Shown: one piece after another, positions 48,141 to 61,700 of the stretch | Layout: each line of letters opens with the position of its first letter | Numbering within the stretch: the stretch's first letter is position 1 | Source of the DNA: Amblyornis subalaris | Taxonomy: Eukaryota > Chordata > Aves > Passeriformes > Ptilonorhynchidae | DNA: 64,000 bases | Reading direction: 5' to 3' | Assembly: GCA_018881555.1 (NCBI GenBank) | Contig: JACAXG010000002.1 | Location: forward strand, 16,362,077-16,426,076 | Position numbers and translations under genes: made by a program | Notes under the pieces: generated by a model | The model's database searches: none | The model's input: the letters and a program-made list of their open reading frames with translations, nothing else | Told to the model about the DNA's origin: nothing

Positions 48141-50832
48141 TGTAATCAGCAGCTTTAAATGTTAAAAAAAAAAAAAAGCAAAGCAAAGCAGAACTTTTTT
48201 TTGGCCTAGGATAAGCGGTTTCTGATCTGAAATTTGGAAACAGAAACCTACAGTGAAAAGACAGAGAGGCTGTTCGACCCTTTACATTCGAACCTGGTGT
48301 TGCACCCTTCCAACTTACTTTCCTTCCTTGTCTGTACCAGCTGAGAGCACTCATGGGGAACCCCTTCATTGAGTAAAATCCGTGTTTGTGGCCACTGTGG
48401 TCCCTGAACTTGTTTTCACCACTCGACTCTAGTACAATGCAATGTTACTAAAAGCATTCAGTTTTTCAGTAAAGATGGGACTCCTTTGGCCAAAACCACA
48501 TTAAACATGAGACTGAATCAGCTTGGGAGCTATCAAAATGTCCTGATCAGTTTTATCACTCCTACCCAGCTCAGCTCACAGTGCTATCTATCATTTCCTT
48601 CAGAAATGATCAAAGAAAATACAATTGTTTAAAAAATACTGAGTGTAATTTCAAGCTGCGCAGGAAAACAGGTAACACTATGAATTGGAGTAAAGCCATG
48701 CTTTTACTTAGAACTAAAAGCGACCTAAGGCTGACCATGAGTTGGTTAGACTAAGTGCTAGGCTGTGTTTAACATCGTGTTTCAGCTGCCATTTGTTAGC
48801 CCACTACATTTCCTTTGCGAAGGAGAAGCTTCGGTCTGATCAATTCCATTGCTGCTAACGATGGGCGAGGGATTTTAGAGAGCATCCCCAGGGTACAGAG
48901 AGCACTGCTGGGCTGTTTGCCTTCCTCCCAGAGTTTTCCTGTGAAATGGTACAATATAATTCTTTGGTTTTAGCAGTTAATTTACATCTGTTGCTGTCTC
49001 TCATCTGTTATTCCTATTCCCCACGCCTGAGACTTTGTCATACTTTGTCCTTGGCATAATGGGTTTCAGTGAGTATGTATGATGTCATGAAGAGGATTAT
49101 TAGCTTCTAAACTATGACAAATGAAAGCAAATGAAGACTTAAAGCAAATATCTTATTTCTCTGAAACAATACTAGAATTACATTAAATCAGAGAAGAAAT
49201 TAAAGAAATATGGAATTGGAGATAGAGACAAAATTGTTTATAATTAGCATTTTGGGTTTTTTCTGTATAGACCACATGTTCTTTGCACTGTTTGTTAAAT
49301 AGACCAAGGATTGGTCTGTGAAACAATCTCTTTGAAAATAGCCAGAAAGCCTTGTGTTGCATATACCAGCAGAACAACTACGTAAGGCAGCAATCCCAAA
49401 TAGCAAACCACTGAGGCTCTTTTCAGCACTTTCTGGTACTGGAATTGACTCTGTGGGTCCCCACTGTACTGCAGACACAGAAGAAAACCACTGGCAAAGT
49501 CCAGCAGGCTGCCTGGGAAGCTGCCCTCACCCATGTTACACCTGGGACGGGGCAGGTGCATGCTCTGATACTATGTCCCAGGGACGTTTTCATGCAAGGG
49601 TTTGAGTGTCTGGCTTGTAGGACCCAGCAGTTTAGGTATGGGCTAAACTCAGTCAGAACACATGTTTGCATATCCAAAAGATGACATTCAAGAAATTTGT
49701 GCACTTAAGTCTAGATGCTTGTACGATAAAATTGGAAATAATCAAAGTAAAAATGTCCAGAGTCTGTCTAAGCATTGCACTTGGGGGTCTGCAGAGACAA
49801 GACAGGAGTAGCTTGGTGCCCAAATGCCTTTTGTGACTTTCTAGGGCACATCAGAGCAGATGTGGTGTGAGTGCAGGAGACTTTTAACCAGACATGGGAT
49901 GAGATCTCTACTTCTGATCCAGTAGAAAATATTTTCTTTGTTGAATGCAGAAAACATGAGCTCAAAAAATCAAGCCAGTATCACTTGGAAGCCAATATAC
50001 AGCAACTTCACTTCTCAGGTCTTCAAAGAATTCATAAATGGCTTGTACTGAAAAATGGGCATATGAAATGAACTGACAGCAAAGGCAGTATCTGAATAGT
50101 TGATCTAAGCTGCAATCTTTGAAGTAACGCCTAAACCACNGTGAAGCCCATATTCACAGCAGTAACCAGAAAGCTTTGCACTATGAAGCTTCAGCTGCTG
50201 AGACCTTGTCCTTGAAAAGAGTAAATTTGGTATCCAGCTTTAATTCACTATCATCTCAGGGCAAAAACCAATTGAAAATAACAAAATGCCATCTGATAAA
50301 GATGGTATTTATATTTGTAGTTGCTGGACAGTTTCTATTTTTGAAGCCAAGGGAGTAAGTAGAGTATAAATTCTGTATTTGTGGCAGCATGGTAGTACTA
50401 AAACATATTTAAATACTTGGATTGTAAAGTTATGAGTAATCTCCTCAGAACAGGAATATCGGAGTCAGAGATGTGACTGGGTATCCGCTTTCAAGCCCTG
50501 CTCTGTTAAAAAAGGTAAAAATAACTAAGTTTTTTTGGGGGGTGGCTGATACTTGGGTGACTCAAGACTTTCCCTCAGAAGTGTATCAGCAGCCTTACCG
50601 TCCATGTCGTGGACATATAGTGCACTTATATGAGTTCAAGTAAGGCTCCCATTAAGGTCAGTGGAGACCTAGGGCTGCATCCAAGTGCCCAAACCTGGGC
50701 ACCTATTACCACCTGATGTGCCTAGGAGTGCCCTGGCCAACTCCTGCTGCCTCTCTGTGGGTCTCCTGCAGTCTGGGTTGTATCCACCCAGCATTGTGCA
50801 GACCCGCAGACAACCCCAGGCATCTTGGATGT
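48141..50832. other. Intergenic DNA, no gene recognised
   Basis: No recognisable repeat. A minus-strand open segment at 49,295-49,561 encodes a strongly hydrophobic stretch (VVCYLGLLPYVVVLLVYATQ) behind an acceptor-like site (GTGTCTGCAG), but I recognise no family. Confidence 0.5.
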
Positions 50833-51222
50833 TGTGCTGGTTTTGGCTGGGATAGTTAATTTTCTTCACGGCGGCTGGTATGGGACTATGGTTTGAATCT
50901 GTGCTGGAAATTGTTTTAGCTGAGGTGTTTTAGCTACAGCTGAGCAGGGCTTGCACAGAGTCAAGGCCTTTTCAGCCTCTCACCCCACTCCACCAGTGAG
51001 GAGGGGGCTGGGGGTGTGCAAGGAGTTGGGAGGGGACACAGCCAGGACAACTGACCCCAGCTGACCACAGNGATATTCCATAACATATGGCATCATACTC
51101 AGCATACAAAGCTGGAGGAGGAAGGAGAAAAGAGGGATATTCAGAGTGATGGTGTTTGTCTTCCCAAGTCACCATTATAGGTGACAGAGCCCTGCTTTCC
51201 TGGGGGTGGTTGAACACCTGCC
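50833..51222 (+). mobile_element. Partial LTR of an ERVL-type endogenous retrovirus (solo)
   Basis: The sequence begins TGTGCTGGTTTTGGCTGGGA, which is the start of a well-known bird ERVL-type LTR. It continues with its characteristic parts: CAGAGTCAAGGCCTTTTCAG, then GGGAGGGGACACAGCCAGGA, then GATATTCCATAACATATGGC and GTCTTCCCAAGTCACC. A degenerate TATA-like site (CATACAAAGC) lies near 51,100. The last third of a full LTR (U5 and the terminal CA) is missing, no internal retroviral sequence is adjacent, and no target-site duplication can be identified. LTRs of this type are typical of Neoaves. Confidence 0.85.
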
Positions 51223-54200
51223 AGGGGCAGGTTTCAGGTGCCCAGACTGAAGAAGGTTGTTCAGTTTGAGATGCCCAAGAGTGTCTGTGATGTCTCTGCA
51301 GGGTTGGCACNTACCTCCCAAGGCCTGGGAAACCTGCACCCTTTGAGAGAGCACCTGGAGGCTGAGGCAATGCTCAAGAGCACCTCAAATGTCACTAGAC
51401 ATCCATGTGTGGGCAACTGAACTGCTCCCCTAGTGACACACCATTGAACTGGCACTTCTTAGCAATCACAGACAAGCTCATCTGACACAAGGGTTATGCG
51501 AGACTTACTAGATGACTTTTATAAAGATCTTTTGAAAATGTGGTTTTGTGGGGTTTTTTGTTGTTTTCTCTTTTTTTAATTTTTTTTTTTTGTGCAACAA
51601 AGAGCTGTAAAGCACACACACTTTCTAGCTGAATTACATTTTAACAGGCGCCCTAGCAGACTTCATGCAGTCTCCATTCTCTGCTTTGTTTATCCATAAT
51701 CCTACCTTTTACTATTCCCGTTTCCCCTACTCTATTTATGAAAGCAACTGTGCTGAAAACACTCTGGAGAAGTGTAAATCATTGTAGCTTGCTTGAATTT
51801 GATGAACTTAGAAGAATTTATATTAGGGAAGGATTTTGCCTTTTCATCTTCAGTTGTCATGGATTTCTCCAGCTGTCTTTGCCATAAAACCCCAGGGGTG
51901 CAAACTTATATGATGAAACAGTATTGTATAGTTTATTCAGATGGTTATGATTTATCTTTTCATTACAAATTACAGATTTCTGTTCAGAATTTATTAGGTT
52001 TAAAGATTTTGAGAAAAAAAAATTGTGATATTTTGATTAATTCTGATATGACATGAAAGTCNTCATGTGTCTTCCACAGAACACACTCCCATATTAGATG
52101 AAAGAAAGAGTTGGAGGGCAGTAATGGATGTGTGGTCTAAGAGTAACTGCACTGATGTGGAAAAATATTCTTTGTGTAACAGAGGCATCACAGGCTTTAA
52201 GACATCATTTTTTGGGGTACATAAAATACAAGAAAACTTTTCCCTTTCAGCATAATGGAATCTTGTCAGGAATTTTGAAGCACAATTTTTCTTTTTCAGG
52301 TTTTAACACATTGGTAAAGAAATGGAATTTTTTGCTTTTGACAGAGACAATAGCTAATACTTCACTAGGCATGAAAATAATACCAAGATTGGACAAATTC
52401 GCAAAAGGCATTGTTAACAGAGCTGACAACAGCAGTTAATCTTAACATTTCTTTNTGCAGCTGGCAAACTAAAAGATGTTTTCCATTTCCCTCTGAAGAT
52501 GTGAGATTCATTGTAGCACTATGGAAAGCAGGCAAGAATGAACTAAAAATGGGATGNTATAACCTGAATTGTCTGAAGGGCTCAAGAGAAACCTTCCAGT
52601 AGGCTCCTCATAACTTTGTCTCGAGCATCTTTAAACTGAGCTTGGTGCACACATGGCTCCCAGTAAAGTTATTGGGAAACACAGCGTGGTGGTAACAGCA
52701 TCCCAATGTCCNTTTTACTGCTGGAACCATTCCTTCCTTTCCCCGCACGTCCATGGCACCTGCAGCATCACCACTCCTTCTGACAGGAAAGGCAGCCCCT
52801 CCTTGATGCGGTCGGGTGGCCACTAGTGGAAAGTGAAGGTGAGGTACCAGCCCCCGGGCGATGCCTAAGCACGGCAGGGCTCAGTTGCCGCGGTGGGACC
52901 CCAGAGCCCTGGCAGGCTGCTGGCTCCTGCGCCACCGCCGCCGGGTCGCTGTGAGTCAGGTTTTGTTTCCTGAAAAATGGAAATGGTGAAGGAGGCTGAA
53001 ACCCACAATTTCTCACTACTGTTTCAGACNCGTCGTTGAGGATCGGAGTTTTCCCTGCTGCCTCTGTCTGAGACTGTAGGAGAAAGGGAAGGCAAAGCAT
53101 GCAGAAAGGGGAAAAGAAGAAAGCGTGCTGTCCCTGTGATGCTGACCCATTGCACAAAGTAACTGTAGAAGGGTCAAAGTCAATTTTCATCCACTGGGCA
53201 GAAGCATTTGAAGATGAGACTTACAACAGGGCAAAATCTTGCAGCCAAATATGAATTTAGGAAGACTAAAATGTAACTGCTACTAATCCAACAGAGACCA
53301 CATGGGGAAGTCTCTCGATCCAGCAAAACTGTCGCTGCAGTTAAAATAATAAGCAAGAGGTCACTGATTATGAATGGANGCTGAGAAATAATCCCTCAAG
53401 TGTTGTTTTGAACTGGCAAGAATTTGGCAGGAGGCACTGATTAATGCTATTGTGCTCTAACTCCTGTTGAGAGCTCACAGGTTTTTCGCAGCAATCTGAT
53501 AGAAAAAAAACGGAGGACCAGAAGCAGACCTGTTCTTCGAAGAAGCCTTGTAAAGGTAAAGGTGGANCCACACCAAAAACCTCTGACAGGCTTACAAATG
53601 CTTTAGAAAAAGCTTGGGAGTCTTATGGTAATGTAGGATTATTTAGAGCATGAAGGACAGCGAAGGGCAACAACAATATGCTCAAACAGGACTCCATATT
53701 TTAGGACCACACACTGNTGTGTTCATGACAAATTCAGTGGATTGTTGGAAAAGAGTCTNGGAAAATGTTGGCAAAGTCAAGTAATTTCATTTTCAAATTG
53801 CCTCCCTTTCGTAATAGATGTGCTTAATTTTTTTTTCCTGGACAAATAACAAATTTTNTGCAATTAAATATGACTTTTAGGACCTGCGTTTCAGTGAGAA
53901 AAAAACCTGAACAAGACATTGAACCCATTATATGTGAGTTTGACCAGAAAACTGGAAACCAGGTTTTGCACAAATAGCAGGGGTGGAAAATGGAAGTGAA
54001 AAGGCAGAGACCACTGGCATCAATGTCAGCATCTACAGCACAGTCAGTTGTTAGAAGTGAAAAAGAATGAAAGGAAATCAGGTTAATTGCCAGTTGTCAA
54101 GCCAGCTTATAATTAAGTGTGAGTAGAGCAAAGGATGTGTAGGTATTTAAAGGCATTTCTAGTAACGAGCTGGCACCAAAAGCTTCATTTTGTTTTGATC

Positions 54201-54797
54201 AGAGAGCAAAGAGCTCAGGGAAACTCTTGCATGAATCCAAGTAGTAAGGGAGCAGTAATGCACAGGTAGTACATGGTCCTTTGCATGAAACCATCTCTGA
54301 GCATTTCACCTCTTTCTCTCTTTCAAAACACTGTGCTACTCAACCTTCCCACAGGCCGGCAAAGTCACCTCAGATAGCACAGGGGATGAAGTCACACAAG
54401 GACTGAGCACAGAAGTACATTCCTTTGGCTGAAAAATCCCATCAGTGGTGGGGTGTTACATTCAAAGAAAAGGNGATCTTAGTCCTTACAATGTTATTCC
54501 TTTTTATATCTTAAATGGCTTCAGATTGCAAGAGCTGAAAAGGGTTTTAAGAATGAAGGAAAACATTTCCTTTTTACAACCATTTCCTCACTTTTCTCCC
54601 ACCATCTCTCTAGCCTGAACAATCTTCAGGATGTGCCATGGAGACTTGAGAATAATCATGATTTTTTCTTTTTTTTCTGTTTCATCCGTAAATTTTACGT
54701 AAAAGTGATCAGCTCCAGTTCAGAGGGGATTGTCCACACTTTTGTGGTAAGGTTCAAACTTCCCAGGACTTGAAGTGAGCAGGTGCAGCAGGGTCTC
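51223..54797. other. Intergenic DNA, no gene recognised
   Basis: T-rich run at 51,540-51,592. A GC-richer patch at 52,740-53,060 is open on the minus strand without recognised relatives. Nothing else supported. Confidence 0.5.
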
Positions 54798-54853
54798 AAG
54801 TTGCCTTTTTTCTAATGCTGATCCCTAAGTTGCCTTTTTTCTAATGCTGATCC
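54798..54853. repeat. 29-bp tandem duplication
   Basis: The unit beginning AAGTTGCCTTTTTTCTAATG is repeated directly, starting at 54,798 and 54,827. The first 27 bases of each copy are identical. A recent local duplication, probably by slippage, explains it. Confidence 0.92.
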
Positions 54854-56330
54854 TCCCCTGGGGGCAGGGCTGAGAAGGAGATGCCATTAGGGAAGCCTGC
54901 AGGGCCCCCTAGGGAGAGCTGCTGACATGGAGCCAGGTGGGGAGCTTTCTGGGGATAAGGCACAGCTCCCTGGCCTCTTCCCTGGCACAGACCCTGTGCT
55001 GGCCATCCCATAACATGTCCTCACCTACCCTATCACTGAGGGTGGCTCGGATAATTAATGACCTGCAGTCCCCGGACTGTTCAAGGACTCAATTAAATAT
55101 AGGCACAAAATTAGCAGTGGCAGAACGGCCCTAGTGAGGTATACTGAAATATCTCAACAGGTTTTTGAGGGTTCTTTTGTACCATCAATGCTGCAACTTC
55201 ACAATTACATTAGTATGAAAATTTCCCTGCTACTTTTGGGTCTGATCTGAAAGTTCATTGCCAAAATGGGAAGATTCACATGGATTGTTGTGCTTTGGAT
55301 GAGGACTGCCTTCTGCTGTCAGTAATTTTCCAGCTTCCAGTACTGAAAACCTTGGGTTGGGGGGGATGGTGGTTCACTTTGAGGGATCTCCAAACTCCTC
55401 AGTTCTGTTGGATTTGTGTTTGATTTAGACCTTGCTGGCTATGTTCTCCTGAAATGAGGATAGGGAAATGTAGTGCCAGACATACTATTTGTGTGTCTGC
55501 AAGAGATGCAGTAATGAAAACAGCATGGAGTTGGCAGGAGGAGCAGCTCTCATTGTCTTGGGGGGCCTGGGTCTCTGACACAATTACTGGGACAACTGGC
55601 TGCTGTAAAGGTGACATCATCAGGACTGAAAGGTCTGCTCTGCNAGCTGCCCATCTTCCAGCATGGGAAGCAGACTTAGACAACATCTTTTCATTGGCAG
55701 CTTCAAGGAATGAGATGAAGGAGATACACAAGAGGTGGCAGCAGTCTGTGGGGACAGCTGCCCTGGTGAAATAATGAAGGAACTGAAAAAACAACAGAAG
55801 CTAAACCACAGCTANTTCCAGCTGGAGGAGCTAATTAAACAGACCAGGAAGTTCAGAGCAGCAGTATGTCTTGGGCACTATTGTTTGTTAACTAAGGACA
55901 TCAGATTCTCACAGAAGCACCAGGAGAGGTTTTTCAGAGCCACAACGAACGTTCCAAAAGTGTTTCTTTAAAAGCCGACAGCTGGAGTTAGCAACAGATG
56001 GTGAAAGCACAGTCAAAGCAGGGATTACAACCAGAGGGCAAAATGGGAATTGTAATGCTAGTACCAAACATTCCTGATGGGCNAGAGTCAGTCGTCCATG
56101 GATAATAAACATGCTGTCTCAAATCCTCATTGCATCCCAGAGCTAAGATTTGAGTGAAACAGTCCTTTGGANGGCCACGTATGTGGGAACCATATGTCAC
56201 AAAAGGAGAACAGCTAGTCTTCAGAAACTGGCCCAAGAGATTTCTGAATTTCTAATGAGTGATCTGGAAAAGAGCAGAGAGGAAATGAAGCAAAACCCCA
56301 AGGGAAAGTCTCTCTCTGCATGTGTGTGCA

Positions 56331-56375
<45 letters not shown>

Positions 56376-57520
56376 GCCTGCAGCTTGTTTGATTTGCCAT
56401 AAGCTTTGTAGTGATTCCCACATACTGAAGCCCCAGGTAGAAGACAAGGAGTAGACAAAGTCTGCTGCAGGAGTAGACACGGTTAAAAAGCAAGAAGGTT
56501 GAAGAATGAAAAAGGAGCAGGCGTAATGTGATTAGGAAAGATGAGAACANCTTTTGGAGCTCGAAGCAGGTGAAGAAAATAAGGTATTCCTGTAACATGC
56601 AATACAGTGTAGAGAGAATGGGATGGGAGAACAAGAAGGATGAAGCTGGTGCTGTAAGATATGCACTCAGAGTNTAATAGGAGGATCTATGTCAGATAGG
56701 CTTTAGGTTTCTAAGTCTGAAACTGTCATTCAGAAAACCCTGTCAATTCATTGCTTCCCTCTGGAAATGCCTTTCATGCGGGCCAGGAAGCTCCCTCGGT
56801 AGCTGGAGGTCTCCCCTGTGCCAAAGGCCTGACCTGAGCAGGACTTCTCCTCTGCACTGAATGACAGGCCATGGCTGTTCAGTGGCAGGGTTAGGTTCCT
56901 GCCAGCCTCATGCTTTCCAGGACAGCAGGACAGCTCAAACAAAATGAGCCAGTGGTGGGAATTCGGTAAGTCCTGGAGAGATTGAGGCTCCCCACTGTCC
57001 TTGCCTTGGCTGTTCTTGCNGGTCCAAGGTATCTCCTTGCTCACTGTGTCACCCGTATCTATAGGTCTGNGTGGGTCCTGGGTTGGCAAGCCAAGGAGAT
57101 CAGCTCCATACTTCTGTTGTAAGGAGGAAGACACCTGGGAAGCTGGCTTCTAAGCTAAACTGGTATTTTCATCAAAGTTTGTGCTGGAGATAAGGATGAC
57201 ATGTTCTCCCAAAAGGCTTGCACGGCCTTCTAAGGCTTGACAGAAGAGTGATTAGCTTCCCTAGATGTCTGCTGTCATTCTGAACAGTGGAGAAAACCCA
57301 CAAATGAGATGAGCGGGCTAATAAACTTGAAAAAAAATAGCTTGGAGTGCAGATGTTTATACTTAAAGAATGAGAAAAGTAGCCTCTGTAATTTGGCAGC
57401 ATTCAGGCCCTCTGCAGAGGCATGGCAGGTGCCACAGCAAGTGGTCCTAGAGACCCCAAATTCCAAATTTATTTCCTGAGTTCCTATGTAAGCCCACTTT
57501 TCTCCACAGCCAAGACTCAT
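54854..57520. other. Intergenic DNA with TG microsatellite; possible unidentified repeat
   Basis: The stretch 55,400-56,240 is moderately GC-rich and open in patches on both strands, and reads like an old mobile-element fragment, but I cannot assign it. A minus-strand open segment at 56,748-57,134 also lacks recognisable family features. Confidence 0.4.
56319..56373 (+). repeat. TG dinucleotide microsatellite
   Basis: Imperfect TG repeats from 56,319 become a pure (TG) run at 56,341-56,373. Length is likely to vary between individuals. Confidence 0.97.
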
Positions 57521-57521
57521 G

Positions 57522-57750
57522 TCACAGAATCAATCACACAGAATCACTTAGGTTGGAAAAGATCTCTACTCTTTGGACGATGACCACCTTGTTGACTAGA
57601 CCATAGCATTAAGTCCAGTTGTTTCTTGAACACCTCCACAGATGGTGACTCCACCATCTCCCTGGACTGTCTGTTCCAATGCTTAACAACCATTTCCNTG
57701 AAGAAATTCATCCTGATGTTCAACCTGAACCTCCCCGGCACAGCTTGAGG
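57522..57750 (-). mobile_element. CR1 LINE 3' fragment
   Basis: Reverse-oriented CR1 3' end. The plus strand shows CACAGAATCACTTAGGTTGG at its start, then TGACTCCACCATCTCCCTGG, TGTTCCAATGCTTAACAACC and a GAAATTCATCCTGATGTTCA stretch, all typical of the CR1 3' UTR. A partly repeated terminus (CACAGAATCAATCACACAGA) lies just before it. Truncated near 57,750. Confidence 0.93.
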
Positions 57751-58409
57751 TCAAAACCTCTGAATTTTACAATGGCAGCCAGGCAAAANTGATTAACACC
57801 CGACTTCTTGCACCTCAATTCGGGCAGAGACATCTCTTGCTAATCAGATCCTAACAGGGAACAAGTATCAAAAACAATGAAAGCAGTCCAAAATCTCTAA
57901 TGAAATGATCTCAATATATTAACTGGAAGCGATTTTGTAACTTTGATACCCTACCCCCTCATTTGACTTCCTCTGGCAATTGCAGTGGCCCTGGAAGGCT
58001 CCACTAGGCAGGAAGAATGGGCAGCAGGCCCATGGCANCAAACTGTTTAATGACTTGGTTGTTGTGTGAGTGACTGTCATCTGTGAGAGGAGGATGTTTT
58101 CCAGTTTGTCCTTGGCAGCCGAAGCTTCGCTGGAGGATAACCACATTGCAAAGACAGGGAATTTCAAGAACTGCTTTTGCTTTTAGGCATTTTGAGTGAT
58201 GGGTGCTCTTATGAAGCTCAGATTTGGGTCTGTACTTCTTAGAAGCTCAAGGAGGGCTGAGCATCTCTACTAGGAAAANTAATCCCTTTAATTTCAAAAT
58301 ATAGCTGGAGGATTGTGTATGTACAGTCAACAAGAGAGGTTTCCCAAGTTCTTTAGTTTACAGGCAGTGATCATGAATGGTTCTTTTTCACCATAATGTG
58401 AAGTTTTTC
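57751..58409. other. Spacer between two oppositely oriented CR1 fragments
   Basis: About 660 bp of unique sequence with no gene recognised. The flanking CR1 fragments are in opposite orientation with their 5' truncation points facing each other. Confidence 0.6.
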
Positions 58410-58788
58410 CCGTTCAGTCTGGAAAAAAGAAGGCTTTGGGCTGACCTAATAGTGGCCTTCCAGTACTTGTAGGAAGCCTGCAAGAAAGATGGAGGGAGAC
58501 TATTTACAAGGGCATATAGTGACAGGACAAGGGGGAATAGCTGCAAACCGAAAGAGGGCAGGTTTAGATTGGATATTAGGAATAAATTCTTCACTATGAG
58601 GGTGGTGAGGCACTGGAACAGGTTGCCCNGAAATTTCCGGATGCCCCATTCTTGAAGTGTTCAAGACCATGTTGGATGGGGCTCCAAGCGCCCTGGTCTA
58701 GTGAAAGGTGTCCCTGCCCAGAGCAGGGCAGTTGGAACTAGATGATCTTTAAGGTCCCTTTCAATCAAAACCATTCTATGATTCTACC
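58410..58788 (+). mobile_element. CR1 LINE 3' fragment
   Basis: Forward-oriented CR1 3' end: AGTGGCCTTCCAGTACTTGT near 58,450, then GGTGGTGAGGCACTGGAACA near 58,600, CATGTTGGATGGGGCTCCAA near 58,670, and the terminus ACCATTCTATGATTCTA. The 5' part is missing. Confidence 0.95.
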
Positions 58789-61700
58789 TGTGTCTACCCA
58801 CTGAAACACAAAACTAAAGGTAAGCCCTTCAGGAGCTGAAGCTTGGGTCCCCTGTGAATGGTTTTATGTCTACAGCTTTATGCCATTTATGATGAAAACA
58901 CAGTTTTAATGCTGAGAAGCTTTAAACTAAACCAAAAAGCAGTTTCAGCAGCAGAATGTTAATTATTAACACTAAATATATGAAGTTGGTTAACAGCTTG
59001 GCCCAGCTACTGAAAGATACCTACATTGCAAAGCTTGTTCTACTACAGCAGAGCTTCCTCTGAGATAGCAGCACCACCAGAAAACAAGATATTTTGTTGA
59101 GAATTGACACGGTTTCATTTGAAACAATCAGAAGACAATAAGTATTGTTTATCTGCTTTTGTTACTGCTCCAAAGGATTCTGAACAGTGAAATGTCCGAG
59201 CCCTTTATTCAGTTTCTTTCTCAGGAAGGAAACAACAGTCTGTGATACAGTACTTCGTNACTTGCTGTCACAATGACATGCTGTTGTTGCACGCCAGAAA
59301 TGGTCTAAAGGCATCAATCAGCATGAGAACAGTTTTTCACCAACTNGGCATTCTCCAAACTTCTAAAAAATTGCATTAATTGGTGTAAAACTAACTAATG
59401 NAACTCCTCTGTTATTATGTTCATGATTGTTCAGTAACTGCTAGGTGGTAAAGCAAATATTTTTTTTTTTTCTGTTGCTCTTGTCTTCTGACNCTTTCAA
59501 TGTCCCACAGGAGAATATATTTGATGGCATCACTGAAATGCAAAATATTTTCATGTTCATCTGTTCTTCTACTGAGGAGATGTCAGAGGTTAAGTACAGC
59601 TCTTCACAGGGAAGGAAAAGCAGAATGAAAACCATGGTGCTAAGAAGTAAATGAAATTACCACCTCCTGTTAGTTCAGGTGCCCCTGCTGAACTTTCACC
59701 TTTCTTCTGATTATTTCCCCAGTATTAAGAGTGAAGCTAAGATAAAAATTATAGATAATATTTTGGGCCTAATAATGCCTTGTGTAGGTTATAGAGAAGT
59801 ATCTAGCTTAATGCTTAGTTAGCACTACCAGACACCTACCTAGTATGCATGTTGCTTAAAACATGTGTCCCCCTGCTTTAGGNCTTCAAGAATAGTTTTC
59901 CTTCCTTTTTGCACACAGAAGGCCTGAGAGGCATTGAAAGTAGTGCACACGCACCAACTGTAGCCTTCTGAGCAGCACGTGGCCAGCTGGTAACATCACA
60001 TTTGCAGGGACATCATCCACACGTTGACTCCAGCTCTTGTGCTGCGTCTGCTGTGGGAGCTGGAAATGTTTAGTGAAATCACCACCCACTGACTCTTGCC
60101 ATTCAGACTTTCAGCATTAAACTTACACTGCAATGGGTAAGGGCATGAGCACCAAGTTTGTTCCTTGCCTCTGTTACTCCTGCTAACAAGGCAGAGGGAT
60201 GTCTACAGAACAGATATTCCATTTCCACTAACAGGTTAGTGCTTTAAATGTTGAATTTTCAGTTGTTCTTGTGGAAAATTAGGAGAAACAGCCAAATCAC
60301 TGTCCTCCTAGTCCAGAATTTCAGTTAATTTCTGGGCCAGTAGCTAGTTCAGCTTCCACTGAGGGACTCCGCCACTAGGATTTCTCTGCCGCNAATAAAC
60401 TGAAGACATGAGCTTATTCAGAATTTTCTATTAATGAACAATGTTATCTTGAGGACACACTATAGTTATCTTCAGGGACATGAGAACTGGAAGGCTACCC
60501 CACCTCACCCTTCTGCAAGAGCAAGCTAAAAAAAGCCTGAGGAATTATTTTTCTTTTCCTGGCATGCCATATATGAAGGCANAAGTAATTAACACAAGGA
60601 GAAATGAACAAAGTTGCCAAACCTGGCTGTTCAAACAGCATGACCTATCCAAATTCTGAGAGGTCTGCACAAAGAGACAATTACACAAAAGTGGTCTACT
60701 AGAGATTTTCAAAGTAGAAGAGCTTGGCAGAAAATTGGGTGGTTGTTTACTAGCTTGGCTTCCAAGTCCCTCCCTTAGCCTTCCCCCTAAATCCTACTCA
60801 GCTTGGAAAACCCCTTTCACAGGAGAGACTGTCAGGAAGTCTATACGCAGATCTTTAGGCAATCCCGAGGGACAACCTCAGGTTAAAAATAAATAAATGA
60901 CCTGACAACACTGATGTTTGAAAGCTGCTGCTTGCCATATTGAATCCAAAAGTACTGCTGCTCATGTTTCTGCCTTCCTACAGACAGATGGCAAAGTAGA
61001 GCCAAATCAAGAAAATCCTGGTGAAAAAGAAGCCGTAGGTGCCAGGAACAGGTATCTCCAAATTCTATCTTGAGTGTCCTTTATTCTTACATACCCACAG
61101 GCCAGCTGCCCTTCTTCTGCCCTTAGACTATAGAGTACAGCACCCAGCTGAAATCAGTACATATCTATATCTATCTATCTGTACCTATTTATCTATATCT
61201 TTTTTTGCAGCTACCACAAGGTAAATTAACTTCAATGCAAATGAATTCAAATGTATTCATATTCTCTGTAAAGAATATGAAGACTCTCAGCTTTTAAAAA
61301 TACTTCTGACCTTTCTCGCATAAATCAACTCTAATGCAAACGTATACTCACGGGAGCAAAGACAACTGAGATATCTTTACATCAGCTGTGAAGAGTGTTA
61401 GAAGGAGCAATATGTAAAAAGTTCATTTATTTCCACATAAAACCAGATTTTTCTTCATGTAGCATAAGCCTCTTACAGGACTTTTTTTCTGGTTTGGATC
61501 TTGGAGGAAAACATTAGTATCTATTTTTCCAAACATGGTTTTGAAAAAGCAGATAGTTGCGAGGAGGTTACCTTGCCCAGGCAGCTTCACGTACTGGAGA
61601 TAAAAGCCACCAAATACAGAGCATCTTCATAAAACAGAATTTCCACTATAGAGATAAGAACTTAAACTTCAAACTAGACTAACAGAAATTTCATTATGTT

